A stretch of DNA of 64,000 bases from Rhizobium sp. BG4 (GCF_016864575.1 NZ_CP044125.1:1240001-1304000), one strand, 5' to 3'. Positions 17,783 to 27,461 are shown, numbered from the stretch's first letter. Program-made: numbers and translations. Notes: a model not told the origin generated them from the sequence alone.

Positions 17783-18949
17783 TCAGCGGCTCATGATGTA
17801 GTCGCAAAGACGCTCGGCGGCGATGCGCACCTGAGCCGGATCGCGCAGGAAGCAGGCGCGCAGGAAGAGCCCGCCGCCAGCGCCGAAGGCCGCACCGGGC
17901 GCCAGGCCGACGCCGGTCTTGTCGACGATATCGAGCGCCGCCTTGCGGCTGTCGGTGACGCCGTCGATCTTCAGGAACGCATAGAGCGCGCCATCCGGCT
18001 TCAGGGTCTCTACACGATTGGTGGCAATCAGGGCGTCGCAGAGGATATCGCGGGCTTCGGTGGCCTTGCGGACGTTGGCGGCGACGAAATCGTCACCGTG
18101 GTTGAGCGCCGCGACGGCGCCCTTCTGCAGGAACTGCGCGACACCCGAGGTCGAATACTGGATCAGGTTTTCGAGCACCTGGCCGGTTTCCGGCGGGCCG
18201 ACGATCCAGCCGACGCGCCAGCCGGTCATCGACCAGTTCTTCGAGAAGGAATTGACGAAGAAGATCTTGTCGCCGGGCTCCATGACATCGAAGAACGACG
18301 GCGCGCGGCCGCCGGCATAGAAGTAGCGGGCGTAGATCTCATCGGCCATGATCCAGAGGCCGTGCTTGCGGGCGATCTCAAGGATCTGTTTCAGATCCTG
18401 CTTCGTCGCTGTCCAGCCCGTCGGGTTCGACGGCGTGTTGACGAAGAGGCCTTTGGTCTTCGGGGTGATGGCCGCTTCGATGCGGTCGAGATCGACAGCC
18501 CATGTGCCGCCTTCGAACTGCAGCTCGACACCGACAGAGCGGGCGCCGGCGATTTCTAGAGCTGCCGCGATATTCGGCCAGGCGGGCGTCAGGTAGACGA
18601 TTTCGTCGCCGGGCGAGGTCATCGCCTGCACGGCGATCTGGATCGCCTGCATGCCCGAGCCGGTGACATAGAAATGTTCAGGAGACAGCGTCACGCCGAA
18701 GTGGCGGGCATAGTAATCCGAGAGCGCCTGGCGAAGCTCCGGGATGCCGCGCTGCCAGGTATAGAAGGTCTCGCCCGCCGCCAGCGCATCCATCGCCGCC
18801 TTGCTGATGAAATCGGGCGTCGGCAGATCGCCTTCGCCGACCCAAAGCGGCAGAAGGCCTTCGCGGCCGCGTGCATAATTGACGACTTCGACGATCCCGC
18901 TTTCGGGTGCCGTGATGGCGCGCGGGCTGAGGCTATTGACGATCGACAT
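17783..18949 (-). CDS. PLP-dependent class I/II aminotransferase
   Basis: A 388-residue fold-type I aminotransferase. The PLP-binding lysine is in NSFSKNWSMTGWRVGW (about residue 238), preceded by NTPSNPTGW (about 172) and a cofactor-contacting DEIYARYF. This is the aspartate/aromatic-type (AatA-like) branch; the amino donor is not determined. GGAG about seven bases upstream supports the start. It is not tightly linked to mscL or galE, with gaps of over 100 bases on each side. Confidence 0.88.
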   Translation of the reverse strand: MSIVNSLSPRAITAPESGIVEVVNYARGREGLLPLWVGEGDLPTPDFISKAAMDALAAGETFYTWQRGIPELRQALSDYYARHFGVTLSPEHFYVTGSGMQAIQIAVQAMTSPGDEIVYLTPAWPNIAAALEIAGARSVGVELQFEGGTWAVDLDRIEAAITPKTKGLFVNTPSNPTGWTATKQDLKQILEIARKHGLWIMADEIYARYFYAGGRAPSFFDVMEPGDKIFFVNSFSKNWSMTGWRVGWIVGPPETGQVLENLIQYSTSGVAQFLQKGAVAALNHGDDFVAANVRKATEARDILCDALIATNRVETLKPDGALYAFLKIDGVTDSRKAALDIVDKTGVGLAPGAAFGAGGGLFLRACFLRDPAQVRIAAERLCDYIMSR

Positions 18950-19039
18950 GAAGGACTCCGGTTTTGGCCTTCATAGAACAAAACCCGGCGCAAATCCCAA
19001 TGAGAATGCGTGATGTTACATCGATTTTCGTGATGGATG

Positions 19040-19063
19040 GAGCCCTGCCCGAAAGCAGGGCTC
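19040..19063 (-). terminator. Hairpin downstream of mscL
   Basis: Nine-base arms GAGCCCTGC/GCAGGGCTC with a six-base loop, 14 bases after the mscL stop. There is no clear U tract. Confidence 0.5.
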
Positions 19064-19076
19064 AAATGCCCGCGGA

Positions 19077-19508
19077 TCAGGCCGGGCGCTTGGCCAGGAG
19101 ATCGCGGATTTCGGTGAGAAGCGCGACGTCGGCCGGCGGCGGCGCAGCTTCCGCAGCCTTCTCCTCGTTGCGCTCGACCTGCTTGCGCAGCGTGTTTACG
19201 CCCTTGACCATCAGGAAGATGATCCAGGCGAGGATCATGAAGTTGATGACCACCGTGATGAAGTTACCGTAGGCGAAGACGGCGCCCTGGGCACGGGCAG
19301 CAGCCAGCGTCGGTGCATTGACCGCCGACGACAGGCCGATGAAGTAGTTGGAGAAGTCGAAGCCACCGAAGATGGCGCCAACGATAGGCATGATGATATC
19401 GTCGACAAGCGACTTGACGATACCGCCGAAAGCGCCACCGATAATGACACCGACCGCCAGGTCCATGACGTTACCGCGGGCAATAAACGCTTTGAATTCG
19501 TTGAGCAT
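19077..19508 (-). CDS. mscL: Large-conductance mechanosensitive channel
   Basis: A 143-residue protein with the MscL start [26 protein letters not shown]1 contains [12 protein letters not shown], the periplasmic loop is Gly/Ala-rich, TM2 is FINF-type ([18 protein letters not shown]), and the C-terminal bundle is charged. It opens under membrane tension to release solutes in hypo-osmotic shock. AGGGAGA eight bases before the ATG at 19508 fixes the start. Confidence 0.96.
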   Translation of the reverse strand: MLNEFKAFIARGNVMDLAVGVIIGGAFGGIVKSLVDDIIMPIVGAIFGGFDFSNYFIGLSSAVNAPTLAAARAQGAVFAYGNFITVVINFMILAWIIFLMVKGVNTLRKQVERNEEKAAEAAPPPADVALLTEIRDLLAKRPA

Positions 19509-19576
19509 CCGATCTGTCTCCCTCTGAAGTGCTCTCACTGACAGTCCGTGCGTTAATTAGCTACATCTCCGCCACA

Positions 19577-19603
19577 ATTATTCAATTGTTAATTTTGAAT
19601 AAT
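19577..19603. promoter_or_regulatory. AT-rich inverted repeat in the mscL/sensor-kinase intergenic region
   Basis: Perfect nine-base arms ATTATTCAA (19577-19585) and TTGAATAAT (19595-19603) with a nine-base spacer. It lies midway in the 214-base divergent promoter region, so it could be an operator for either gene. Confidence 0.45.
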
Positions 19604-19692
19604 CACCGCTTCCTACGTCTTGGACTTAATGCCTAGATCACCCCAATTTCCAAAGTGGGGGATTTCACCTAATCTCGCTTGCATCAGGGAGA

Positions 19693-19713
19693 ACCGGCGC
19701 ATGACACGCCGGT
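19693..19713 (+). promoter_or_regulatory. Leader hairpin touching the ribosome-binding site
   Basis: ACCGGCG (19693-19699) pairs with CGCCGGT (19707-19713). The 3' arm overlaps the Shine-Dalgarno GGTGGAGG of the kinase gene starting at 19723, so folding could limit translation. Confidence 0.4.
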
Positions 19714-19722
19714 GGAGGATCG

Positions 19723-22700
19723 ATGCTTCCGGGTTGGGTGATCATTGCTTCTGCCTTCGGCTACATGCTTCTGCTGTTTGCCGTCGCAAGCTATGGCGAC
19801 CGCAAGAGCCGCCGGCTCGGCACTCTTGAGGGCGGCTGGCCTGTTGTCTATGCGCTGAGCCTGGCGATCTACTGCACCTCCTGGACCTATTTCGGCGGCG
19901 TCGGCCTCGCCTCCCAGCACGGGCTCGAGTTCGCGGGGATTTATATCGGCCCGATCCTCGTCTTCACGCTCGGCATGCCGGTATTGAGGCGGATCATCGA
20001 ACTCGCCAAGGCCGAGAAGCTCACTTCCGTCGCCGACTTCATCGCGGCGCGCTATGGGAAAAATTCAACTGTCGCGACGATCGTGGCGTTGATATCGCTG
20101 GTCGGCGTCATCCCCTATATCGCGCTGCAGCTGAAGGCGATTTCGAGCACGGTATCGGTCGTCGTCAACCCGCAGGATTACGGCATCGGCAGCGGCAACC
20201 TCTATTTCCTCGACCTGCCGCTGATCGTGACTCTGGTGCTTGCCTGCTTCGCCGTGATGTTCGGCACCCGCCACACGGATGCGACCGAACATCAGGACGG
20301 GCTGATTCTTGCGGTTTCCATGGAATCCGTCGTCAAGCTGATCGCCTTTCTGACGGCCGGGGTCTGTGTCATCTGGTTCCTGTTCGACGGGCCGATGGAT
20401 CTCTGGGAGAAAAGTGCGGCGAACCCGCTGGTGACGGCGGCGCTGGAGTACCAGACGCCGATCAGCCGCTGGATCGTGCTGACGCTGCTCTCGGCCTTCG
20501 CGATCATCATGCTGCCGCGGCAATTCCATGTGACGGTCGTCGAAAACCGGACGGCGAAGCAGCTGAAGCTCGCGGGCTACCTGTTCCCGCTCTATCTCAT
20601 CGCTATCAATCTCTTCGTGCTGCCTGTGGCAATCGGCGGGCTGCTGACCTTTGGCGGCGCCGGCAATGCCGACCTCTATGTGCTGTCGCTACCTCTCGCA
20701 GGCCAGATGCCGGTCGTCTCGCTGATCACCTTCATCGGCGGCTTCTCGGCGGCAACGGCGATGGTGATCGTCGATTCCGTGGCGCTGTCGATCATGGTGT
20801 CGAACGACATCATCATGCCGATCTTCCTGCGGCGGAAGCTTGCCGGGCGCGCCAGCCAGCGTGACGATTTCGCCAAGACGCTCCTCAATATCCGCCGCAG
20901 CGCGATCTTCGCCGTGCTGCTGCTTGGCTATGCCTATTACCGCTCGACCGACAGCACGGCAGGGCTCGCCTCGATCGGCCTGCTCTCCTTTGCGGCGATC
21001 GGGCAGATCGCGCCGGCACTGTTCGGCGGTCTCATCTGGCGGCGGGCGAATGCACGAGGCGCGATCCTCGGCCTGACTTCCGGCTTCGTCATCTGGTTCT
21101 ATCTGCTGTTCCTGCCCTCGCTCGGCGGGCCTGACTATTCCTATATCGCCAGCGGCTTCCTGGGCTTCCTGTTTCCCGGCACGACGGTTTTCACCGCTCC
21201 GGATGCCGATCCTCTCGTCAATGCCACGGCGATGAGCCTGCTCGTCAACACCGCCTTCTTCATCGTCGGGTCGATGACGCGCAATGCGCGGCCGCTGGAG
21301 CGCATCCAGGCGGGCATCTTCGTCAAGCGCCAGTCGCGCTCGCAGTTTGCGACGCGCGGCTGGAAGACGCGGATCAGCGTCGGCGACCTGAAGGCGGCGA
21401 TTGCCCGCTATCTCGGCGAGGAGCGGATGCAGCGTTCGCTCGCGACCTATGAGCAGAGCTCCGGCCGCAAGCTCGAAGACGACCAGCCGGCCGACATGGC
21501 GCTGATCCACTTCACCGAACAGCTGCTCGGCAGCGCCATCGGCTCGTCCTCGGCACGGTTGGTGCTCTCGCTGATCCTGCAGAAGATTGAGGATGCCTCT
21601 TCTGACACCGCCTGGCTGCTCGACCAGGCGAGCGAGGCGCTGCAATATAACCAGGACATGCTGCAGACGGCGCTCTCGCAGATGGACCAGGGCATCGCCG
21701 TTTTCGACAGCTCCAACCAGCTGACGATCTGGAACCGGCGCTTCCGCCAGCTGCTGGACCTGCCCGAAGATGCCGGACGTGTCGGCTTTCCGCTGTCGGA
21801 GATCGTCGCCATTCTCGGCCAGCGCGGCGATATCGCGCCCGCCGATCTCGTGCAGACCGTTCGCCACTTCCAGACGCTCGACAAGCCCTTCTCGCTGGTG
21901 CTTGGCGGCGGCGAGCGGATCATCGAAGTGCGTTCCAATGCCATGCCCGACAAGGGCATCGTTGCGACCTTCACCGACATCACCCAGCGCGTTGCCGCAG
22001 ACCAGGCCCTGAAGCAGGCGAACGAGACGCTGGAGCAGCGTGTTGCCGAGCGCACCGTAGAACTGACGCGAGTGAACCACGAGCTTGGCGAAGCGCGGGC
22101 CGCCGCCGACGAGGCCAACATCGGCAAGACGCGCTTTTTCGCCGCCGCCGGCCACGACATTCTGCAGCCGTTGAATGCGGCGCGGCTCTATTCCTCGGCG
22201 CTGGTGGAGCGGATGGCGCAGTCGGACAACGGGCCGATCGTGCGCAACATCGATTCGGCGCTGGAATCGGTCGAGACTATTCTCGGCGCCGTACTGGATA
22301 TCTCCCGGCTCGATACCGGCGCCATGCGGCCGCGGCTGACGACGGTGCCGCTCTCCGACCTGCTTCAACGCATCGAGACCGACTTTGCGCCGATTGCGCG
22401 TGAGAAGAAGCTCAAGCTTACGGTCATGCCGACGACGCTGCGGGTGCGCTCCGACCCCAATCTTCTGCGCCGTCTCGTGCAGAACCTCGTCTCGAACGCG
22501 ATCAAATACACCCTGACGGGCAAGGTGCTGGTCGGGGTCAGGCGGCGTGGCGACAAGGTGGTGATCCAGGTGATGGATTCCGGCATCGGCATTCCGCCCT
22601 CAAAATTCCGCACCGTCTTCAAGGAATTCGCGCGTCTCGACGAAGGTGCCAAGACGGCGACCGGGCTTGGGCTTGGCCTGTCGATCGTCGATCGCATCGC

Positions 22701-23220
22701 CCGTGTTCTGAACCATCCGGTCGAGCTGCATTCGACGCATGGCAAGGGCACGGATTTCCGCATCGTCATGCCGCTCGACGTGACGAAGGCAGGGAGCGCG
22801 CCTGTCGCCGCCGTTACGGCTGAACGTCAGACGCAGACGCTGCGCGGTCTCAACATCCTCTGCATCGACAACGAGCCGAAGATCCTCGAGGGGATGCGGC
22901 TCCTGATATCCGGATGGGGTTGCGAGGTGCAATCGCTGGCCTCGCTTGCGGAGGTCGCCGATTTCCGCTCGGCGGCGCCCGATCTGGTTATCGCCGATTA
23001 CCATCTCGACGATGGAACCGGCATTGCCGCCATTCTCGATCTCCGGCAGCGTTTCGGAGCCGAGCTCCCGGCCCTGCTGCTGACTGCCGACCGGACGCTC
23101 GAAATCCGCGCCGAGGCGGAGCGCTACGGCATTGCCGTGCAGCACAAGCCGGTGCGCCCGGCAGCGCTGCGCGCCTTCATCACGCAGATTTCAGGGCAGA
23201 AGCGGGCTGCAGCGGAATAG
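19723..23220 (+). CDS. Hybrid sensor histidine kinase with sodium/solute symporter domain
   Basis: An 1165-residue inner-membrane protein. Residues 1 to about 500 form a PutP-like sodium/solute symporter domain of about 13 helices. A PAS-type sensor follows (about 645-755), then a coiled coil (LKQANETLEQRVAERTVELTRVN), and a HisKA domain with His811 in GHDILQPLN. The HATPase has SNAIKYT and DSGIGIPPSKF. The receiver domain has phospho-acceptor Asp1092 in IADYHLDDG. The architecture resembles CbrA/NahK-like kinases. No partner response regulator lies beside it, so it may be an orphan phosphorelay kinase. Whether the symporter part transports or only senses is unknown. Confidence 0.92.
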   Translation: MLPGWVIIASAFGYMLLLFAVASYGDRKSRRLGTLEGGWPVVYALSLAIYCTSWTYFGGVGLASQHGLEFAGIYIGPILVFTLGMPVLRRIIELAKAEKLTSVADFIAARYGKNSTVATIVALISLVGVIPYIALQLKAISSTVSVVVNPQDYGIGSGNLYFLDLPLIVTLVLACFAVMFGTRHTDATEHQDGLILAVSMESVVKLIAFLTAGVCVIWFLFDGPMDLWEKSAANPLVTAALEYQTPISRWIVLTLLSAFAIIMLPRQFHVTVVENRTAKQLKLAGYLFPLYLIAINLFVLPVAIGGLLTFGGAGNADLYVLSLPLAGQMPVVSLITFIGGFSAATAMVIVDSVALSIMVSNDIIMPIFLRRKLAGRASQRDDFAKTLLNIRRSAIFAVLLLGYAYYRSTDSTAGLASIGLLSFAAIGQIAPALFGGLIWRRANARGAILGLTSGFVIWFYLLFLPSLGGPDYSYIASGFLGFLFPGTTVFTAPDADPLVNATAMSLLVNTAFFIVGSMTRNARPLERIQAGIFVKRQSRSQFATRGWKTRISVGDLKAAIARYLGEERMQRSLATYEQSSGRKLEDDQPADMALIHFTEQLLGSAIGSSSARLVLSLILQKIEDASSDTAWLLDQASEALQYNQDMLQTALSQMDQGIAVFDSSNQLTIWNRRFRQLLDLPEDAGRVGFPLSEIVAILGQRGDIAPADLVQTVRHFQTLDKPFSLVLGGGERIIEVRSNAMPDKGIVATFTDITQRVAADQALKQANETLEQRVAERTVELTRVNHELGEARAAADEANIGKTRFFAAAGHDILQPLNAARLYSSALVERMAQSDNGPIVRNIDSALESVETILGAVLDISRLDTGAMRPRLTTVPLSDLLQRIETDFAPIAREKKLKLTVMPTTLRVRSDPNLLRRLVQNLVSNAIKYTLTGKVLVGVRRRGDKVVIQVMDSGIGIPPSKFRTVFKEFARLDEGAKTATGLGLGLSIVDRIARVLNHPVELHSTHGKGTDFRIVMPLDVTKAGSAPVAAVTAERQTQTLRGLNILCIDNEPKILEGMRLLISGWGCEVQSLASLAEVADFRSAAPDLVIADYHLDDGTGIAAILDLRQRFGAELPALLLTADRTLEIRAEAERYGIAVQHKPVRPAALRAFITQISGQKRAAAE

Positions 23221-23226
23221 ATTTCA

Positions 23227-23766
23227 TCATGTCTTCCACCAGTGCCGAGACGCGCTCCGGCCCAAGGCCGTGTCGAAGAGGATGCGGTAGATGATCGGCG
23301 CGACGACCCGATCCAGCACATGCTCGATATCCGGGAAGGCCTCGCCGCGGCGGGCGGCGCGGGCGGCGATCACGCCGATCTGCTGGCGGGTGAAATCGCA
23401 GCATTGCTGCGCGCCTGCGGCCTCGATTGAAGCGAGCGTATCGCGGATCACCTGCCGTCCGGGGCCGGAGGCCATTTCCTCGGCATATTGCTCCGCCCAT
23501 TGCTGCAGGTCGCGCTGGGCATTGCCGGTATCTACCGGCTGCATGTCCGGCCGCAGGCGCTCGACGGCGACGTCTGCCAACAACTCGCGCAGATCGCCCC
23601 AGCGGCGATAGATCGTCGAGGGCGTGACGCCGGCTTCGGTGGCAATCAGCGGCACGGTGATCTCGGCGCGATCCATCTTTGCCAGGAGATCCTGCACGGC
23701 CTTGTGCACCGATGCCTGAACCCTTGCGCTTCTGCCGCCCGGACGCGGGCCTTCCCTGCCTGCCAT
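23227..23766 (-). CDS. TetR-family regulator, C-terminus probably frameshifted
   Basis: The helix-turn-helix is at residues ~35-65 (VPLIATEAGVTPSTIYRRWGD). As written, the protein ends LFDTALGRSASRHWWKT. In the next frame the same DNA reads GPERVSALVEDMMKS and continues to a stop at 23180, which looks like the natural tail. Adding one G or C near 23258-23264 gives a 195-residue protein. The start is taken at the ATG at 23766, with a TTG at 23808 as an alternative. It diverges from an MFS exporter gene, so it is probably its repressor. Confidence 0.8.
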   Translation of the reverse strand: MAGREGPRPGGRSARVQASVHKAVQDLLAKMDRAEITVPLIATEAGVTPSTIYRRWGDLRELLADVAVERLRPDMQPVDTGNAQRDLQQWAEQYAEEMASGPGRQVIRDTLASIEAAGAQQCCDFTRQQIGVIAARAARRGEAFPDIEHVLDRVVAPIIYRILFDTALGRSASRHWWKT

Positions 23767-23830
23767 CTCTCTTACCCTGCCTTTCCTGCCCCGGCGCCGA
23801 TGGTTCAACGATTCTCATAGAACCATAAAC

Positions 23831-23843
23831 GCAAATTATTTGC
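23831..23843. promoter_or_regulatory. Candidate TetR operator
   Basis: Palindrome GCAAATTATTTGC (arms GCAAA/TTTGC) in the 140-base region between the tetR and MFS starts. It is well placed for a divergently encoded repressor. Confidence 0.5.
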
Positions 23844-23905
23844 TTTTAGAATCGCGCCGCCGTACATGAGGCAAACGCAACGATTTAGCTTTAAGAGGTA
23901 TATAG

Positions 23906-25111
23906 ATGGTCTCGGATCGCAAATCCAGTGAAGCGGACGCCGCAGCCCGCAATCCGATCGCCTTTCATGCCGTGACGCTCGCCACCTTCTTCGGCGCGTC
24001 AGCGGCGCCGACACCGCTCTATCGCATCTATCAGGAGAGCTTCTCCGTCTCGCCTGTGATGATCACCGTCGTCTTCGCCGTCTATGCCTTCGCGCTGCTG
24101 ACGGCACTGTTGATCGCCGGCTCGATTTCCGATCATCTCGGCCGCAAGCCGGTGATCTTTACGGCGCTGATGCTGGAGATCGCGGCCATGGCGTTGTTCA
24201 CCGTCGCCAGCGGCCCCGGCTGGCTGATCGCCGCCCGCATCGTCCAGGGCCTTGCCACAGGCATTGCCGGCGCCTCGATCGGCGCGGCGCTCGTCGATGT
24301 CGATCGCGCCCGCGGGCAGCTCGTCAATTCGCTGGCGCCGCTTTCGGGCATGGCGGTCGGCGCGATCGGCACCAGCGCGCTGATCCAATACGGCCCCTTC
24401 CCGCTGCACCTCGTCTACGCGCTGCTGCTGATCGGCTTCGCGATCCAGGCTGTCGCGATCTGGCTGACGCCGGAGACCGGCGGCAAGCGGCCGGGCATGC
24501 TCGCCTCGCTGAAACCGCGGATCGCAGTGCCGCCGCAGGTGAAGCGGACGCTGGCGCTGGTGACGCCGATCAACATCGCCAACTGGACGCTCGGCGGCTT
24601 CTATCTGTCGCTCGTACCCTCGCTCGTCGTCTCCACCACGGGCAGCCATGCGCCGCTGACGGGTGGCGCTGTCGTCACCGCGCTGATGATCTCCGGCGCA
24701 ATCGCCGTCTATCTGCGCCGTGCGCAGGCGCCGAGGACCAATCTTCGCTTCGGTGTTTCGGCAACGACTGCGGGTATTCTGACCGTCGTCGCGGGTGTGC
24801 ATCTCGCCAATGTTCCGGTGCTGCTCGCCGGCACGCTGCTGACCGGCATCGGCTTCGGCGTCAATTTCATGGGTTCGGTCGGCTCTATCATGCCGCTTGC
24901 CAAGGCTGACGAGCGGGCGGGCCTGCTGTCTGCCTTCTACATCCAGAGCTATCTCGCCTTCAGCCTGCCCGCCATTCTGGCCGGTTTCCTGGCGAAATCG
25001 ATCGGCTATGCGCTGACGACGGATATCTATGGCACGGCGATTGTACTCGTCAGCCTTGCCGGGCTGCTGGCGGTGATAAGGGCGGGAAAGCCAAGCGCGG
25101 CGGTTGCATAA
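23906..25111 (+). CDS. MFS transporter, probable drug or metabolite exporter
   Basis: A 401-residue protein of about 12 helices. The MFS motif A is present in the second-third loop (GSISDHLGRKPVI, about residue 76), and RIVQGLATGIAGA in helix four is typical of exporters. AGAGG eight bases before the ATG gives good initiation. It shares a divergent promoter with a TetR gene, the usual arrangement of an inducible efflux pump. The substrate is unknown. Confidence 0.88.
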   Translation: MVSDRKSSEADAAARNPIAFHAVTLATFFGASAAPTPLYRIYQESFSVSPVMITVVFAVYAFALLTALLIAGSISDHLGRKPVIFTALMLEIAAMALFTVASGPGWLIAARIVQGLATGIAGASIGAALVDVDRARGQLVNSLAPLSGMAVGAIGTSALIQYGPFPLHLVYALLLIGFAIQAVAIWLTPETGGKRPGMLASLKPRIAVPPQVKRTLALVTPINIANWTLGGFYLSLVPSLVVSTTGSHAPLTGGAVVTALMISGAIAVYLRRAQAPRTNLRFGVSATTAGILTVVAGVHLANVPVLLAGTLLTGIGFGVNFMGSVGSIMPLAKADERAGLLSAFYIQSYLAFSLPAILAGFLAKSIGYALTTDIYGTAIVLVSLAGLLAVIRAGKPSAAVA

Positions 25112-25263
25112 AACGCAGCCGCCTATGCGCGCATTGGTAGGCTAATGCAAAAGGCTGAATTGCAATAGCGTGCGATCCATCGCCTCATTGAGCCGGGCAA
25201 CAATCTTCTATCCTCATCGACACGGGTCCGCCCTGGGCCCCTGCCAACGCTTTGGTTTCACAC

Positions 25264-26475
25264 ATGCGCCTGATTGTCGTCAATGACGTGTCCGTTGTCC
25301 GGGGTGGCGCCACCAAGGTTGCGATCCAGTGCCTGGAGGCATGCGTCGATGCCGGGGTCAACTGCACCTTCTTCGTCGGCGACGACGGGGCGGGGCTCAA
25401 GGAATACGGGCTTGATGTGCGCACCATTGCGCTCGGCGAAAAGCCGCTGCGCGACGGCCCTGCGATCGCCAATATCTTCGACCGGCATTTCAACAAGCGG
25501 GCCTATGAGGCGCTTTCCGGCCTGCTCGCCGAATCCGCCGACGAGACTGTCGTGCACGTGCATGGCTGGAACCAGATCCTCTCGCCTTCGATCTTCCACG
25601 CGCTGTCGCAGAGCAAGGCGCGCGTCATCATCACCGCCCACGACTTCTTCCTCAATTGCCCGAATGGCGGCCTGTTGAACTACAAGAGCGGCGAGATCTG
25701 CTCGGTGACGCCGATGTCGATGAGCTGCCTGACCACCAATTGCGACAAGCGCAACTATCTCCACAAGCTCTGGCGCTTCCGCCGGACCTTGGCGCAGGCG
25801 GGTGTCGGCGATGCCTTCTGGGAGCGGATCGAGGTGATCCTCGCCCATGAGAACATGGAGGCCTATCTGACGCCGGGACCGCTCAAACATTTCCAGACGC
25901 TGCGCACGCCGACCGAACCGCTGACCCGCCAGCCGACCGAACCCTGGCTGCGCGACCGCATCATGTTTCTCGGCCGCATGACCTGGGAAAAGGGTGTGCG
26001 GACGCTCGGCGAAGCGCTGCGGATGACCGGCCAGGCGGCGACGCTGATCGGCCGCGGGCCGCTGCTCGAGGAAATGCAGAAGACCCTGCCGCATTGCTGG
26101 GTGCCGGGCTGGCTGGATGATGCCACCGTTGCCAAGCTCGCCGGCGAGGCGCGCGTCTTCATCATGCCGTCGCGGATGCCCGAGCCCTATGGCCTGGTCG
26201 CGGCAGAGGCGATCATGAGCGGCATTCCGCTGATCGTCAGCAGCAATGCGCTGATCTCGGAAGAGATCGCGGCGAATGGCGCCGGATTGGTGTTCAAGAG
26301 CGGCGATGCCGCCTCGCTCGCCGATGCGCTCAACAAGGTCAAGAGCGACAGCCTTGTCCAGAAGCTCACCGAGGGCGCCCGCGCCTTCGGACAAAAGATC
26401 GCGCCCTCCCGCCAGGAATGGGACCAGCGGATGATCGCGATCTACACGGGGGAAAATGCCTTTCTTGCGGCCTAG
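25264..26475 (+). CDS. Glycosyltransferase family 4
   Basis: A 403-residue GT-B fold glycosyltransferase. The N-terminal acceptor half starts MRLIVVNDVSVVRGGATKVA, with a Gly-Gly loop. The donor half has FLGRMTWEKGVRTLGEAL (about residue 240) and the E-x7-E motif in EPYGLVAAEAI (about 310). It likely adds a sugar to a cell-surface polysaccharide or lipid in the cytoplasm. No good Shine-Dalgarno precedes the ATG at 25264. An epimerase follows after eight bases, so the two are co-expressed. Confidence 0.88.
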   Translation: MRLIVVNDVSVVRGGATKVAIQCLEACVDAGVNCTFFVGDDGAGLKEYGLDVRTIALGEKPLRDGPAIANIFDRHFNKRAYEALSGLLAESADETVVHVHGWNQILSPSIFHALSQSKARVIITAHDFFLNCPNGGLLNYKSGEICSVTPMSMSCLTTNCDKRNYLHKLWRFRRTLAQAGVGDAFWERIEVILAHENMEAYLTPGPLKHFQTLRTPTEPLTRQPTEPWLRDRIMFLGRMTWEKGVRTLGEALRMTGQAATLIGRGPLLEEMQKTLPHCWVPGWLDDATVAKLAGEARVFIMPSRMPEPYGLVAAEAIMSGIPLIVSSNALISEEIAANGAGLVFKSGDAASLADALNKVKSDSLVQKLTEGARAFGQKIAPSRQEWDQRMIAIYTGENAFLAA

Positions 26476-26483
26476 GAGGGATC

Positions 26484-27461
26484 ATGGCGCGTGCATTGGT
26501 GACTGGGGGATGCGGCTTCGTCGGCCGGCATCTATGCGAGCGGCTGCTTGCCGAAGGAATCGGCGTCGTCTCGGTGGACTTGATCAAGCCGGGCACCGGC
26601 GCGCTGCCGCCGTCGCCCAGGCTGCTTTCCAACCGCCGTTTCACCTTCCTGCAGGAGGATTGCCGCAGCTATTTCGAACGCACGGACGAGCATTTCGACT
26701 ATGTCTTCCATCTCGCGGCACTCGTCGGCGGACGGATGACGCTGGAGAACCAGACGCTTCTCGTTGCCGAGGATCTCGCCGTCGATGCCGCGCTCTGGCG
26801 CTGGGCGGGCGAGAGACGCCCGGGCAATGTGGTCTATTTCAGTTCGAGTGCCGCCTATCCCGTTTCGCTGCAGACCTTCGAGGCGCAGACGATCCTCTCC
26901 GAAGACATGATCTCCTTCGACCGGCCGATCGGCGTGCCCGACCTCAGCTACGGCTGGACGAAGCTGACCGGCGAATATCTGATGAAGCTCTATGTCGAGC
27001 GCTACGGCGGCCGCGCCGTCGCCTACCGCCCGTTCAGCGGCTATGGCGAAGACCAGGACCTAGCCTACCCCTTCCCCGCCATCTGCCGCCGCCTGATCCG
27101 CGAACGCGGGGCGCCGAACGTATCCGTCTGGGGTAGCGGCCACCAGTGCCGCGACTTCATCCACATCTCCGACTGCATCGGCTTCGTCATCGATACGATG
27201 GACGCCATGACCTCAGGCACCAGCCTCAACCTCTCGACCGGAAAAGCCACCTCCTTCATCGAACTCGCCAGACTGATCGCCCGCGAACTCGGCTGGTCAC
27301 CGGAGGTAAACGGCACCGCCAGCCGCCCGGAAGGCGTGTTCTACCGCTGCGGGGATACGGCGCTGCAGCGGGAATTCGGGCTCGCCCCGAAGGTGAGCCT
27401 TGAGGAGGGGATCAGGCGGTCGCTGGCGTTTCATCGGGAAATGGAAGTGATGGCTTACTAA
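26484..27461 (+). CDS. NAD-dependent sugar-nucleotide epimerase/dehydratase
   Basis: A 325-residue extended short-chain dehydrogenase. The Rossmann motif is GGCGFVGRH (residues 9-17), with SSSAAYPV (about 122) and the catalytic Tyr-x3-Lys in YGWTK (about 158). HQCRDFIHISD resembles GDP-mannose 3,5-epimerase and related enzymes. A perfect AGGAGG precedes the ATG at 26484. It works with the upstream glycosyltransferase to make an activated sugar; the exact sugar is not known. A 204-base gap of AT-rich DNA without a clear gene follows. Confidence 0.85.
   Translation: MARALVTGGCGFVGRHLCERLLAEGIGVVSVDLIKPGTGALPPSPRLLSNRRFTFLQEDCRSYFERTDEHFDYVFHLAALVGGRMTLENQTLLVAEDLAVDAALWRWAGERRPGNVVYFSSSAAYPVSLQTFEAQTILSEDMISFDRPIGVPDLSYGWTKLTGEYLMKLYVERYGGRAVAYRPFSGYGEDQDLAYPFPAICRRLIRERGAPNVSVWGSGHQCRDFIHISDCIGFVIDTMDAMTSGTSLNLSTGKATSFIELARLIARELGWSPEVNGTASRPEGVFYRCGDTALQREFGLAPKVSLEEGIRRSLAFHREMEVMAY

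Noticed and set aside
20689..22368. 559-codon minus-strand frame opposite the hybrid kinase
   Set aside because: Shadow of a gene with clear transporter, kinase and receiver motifs.
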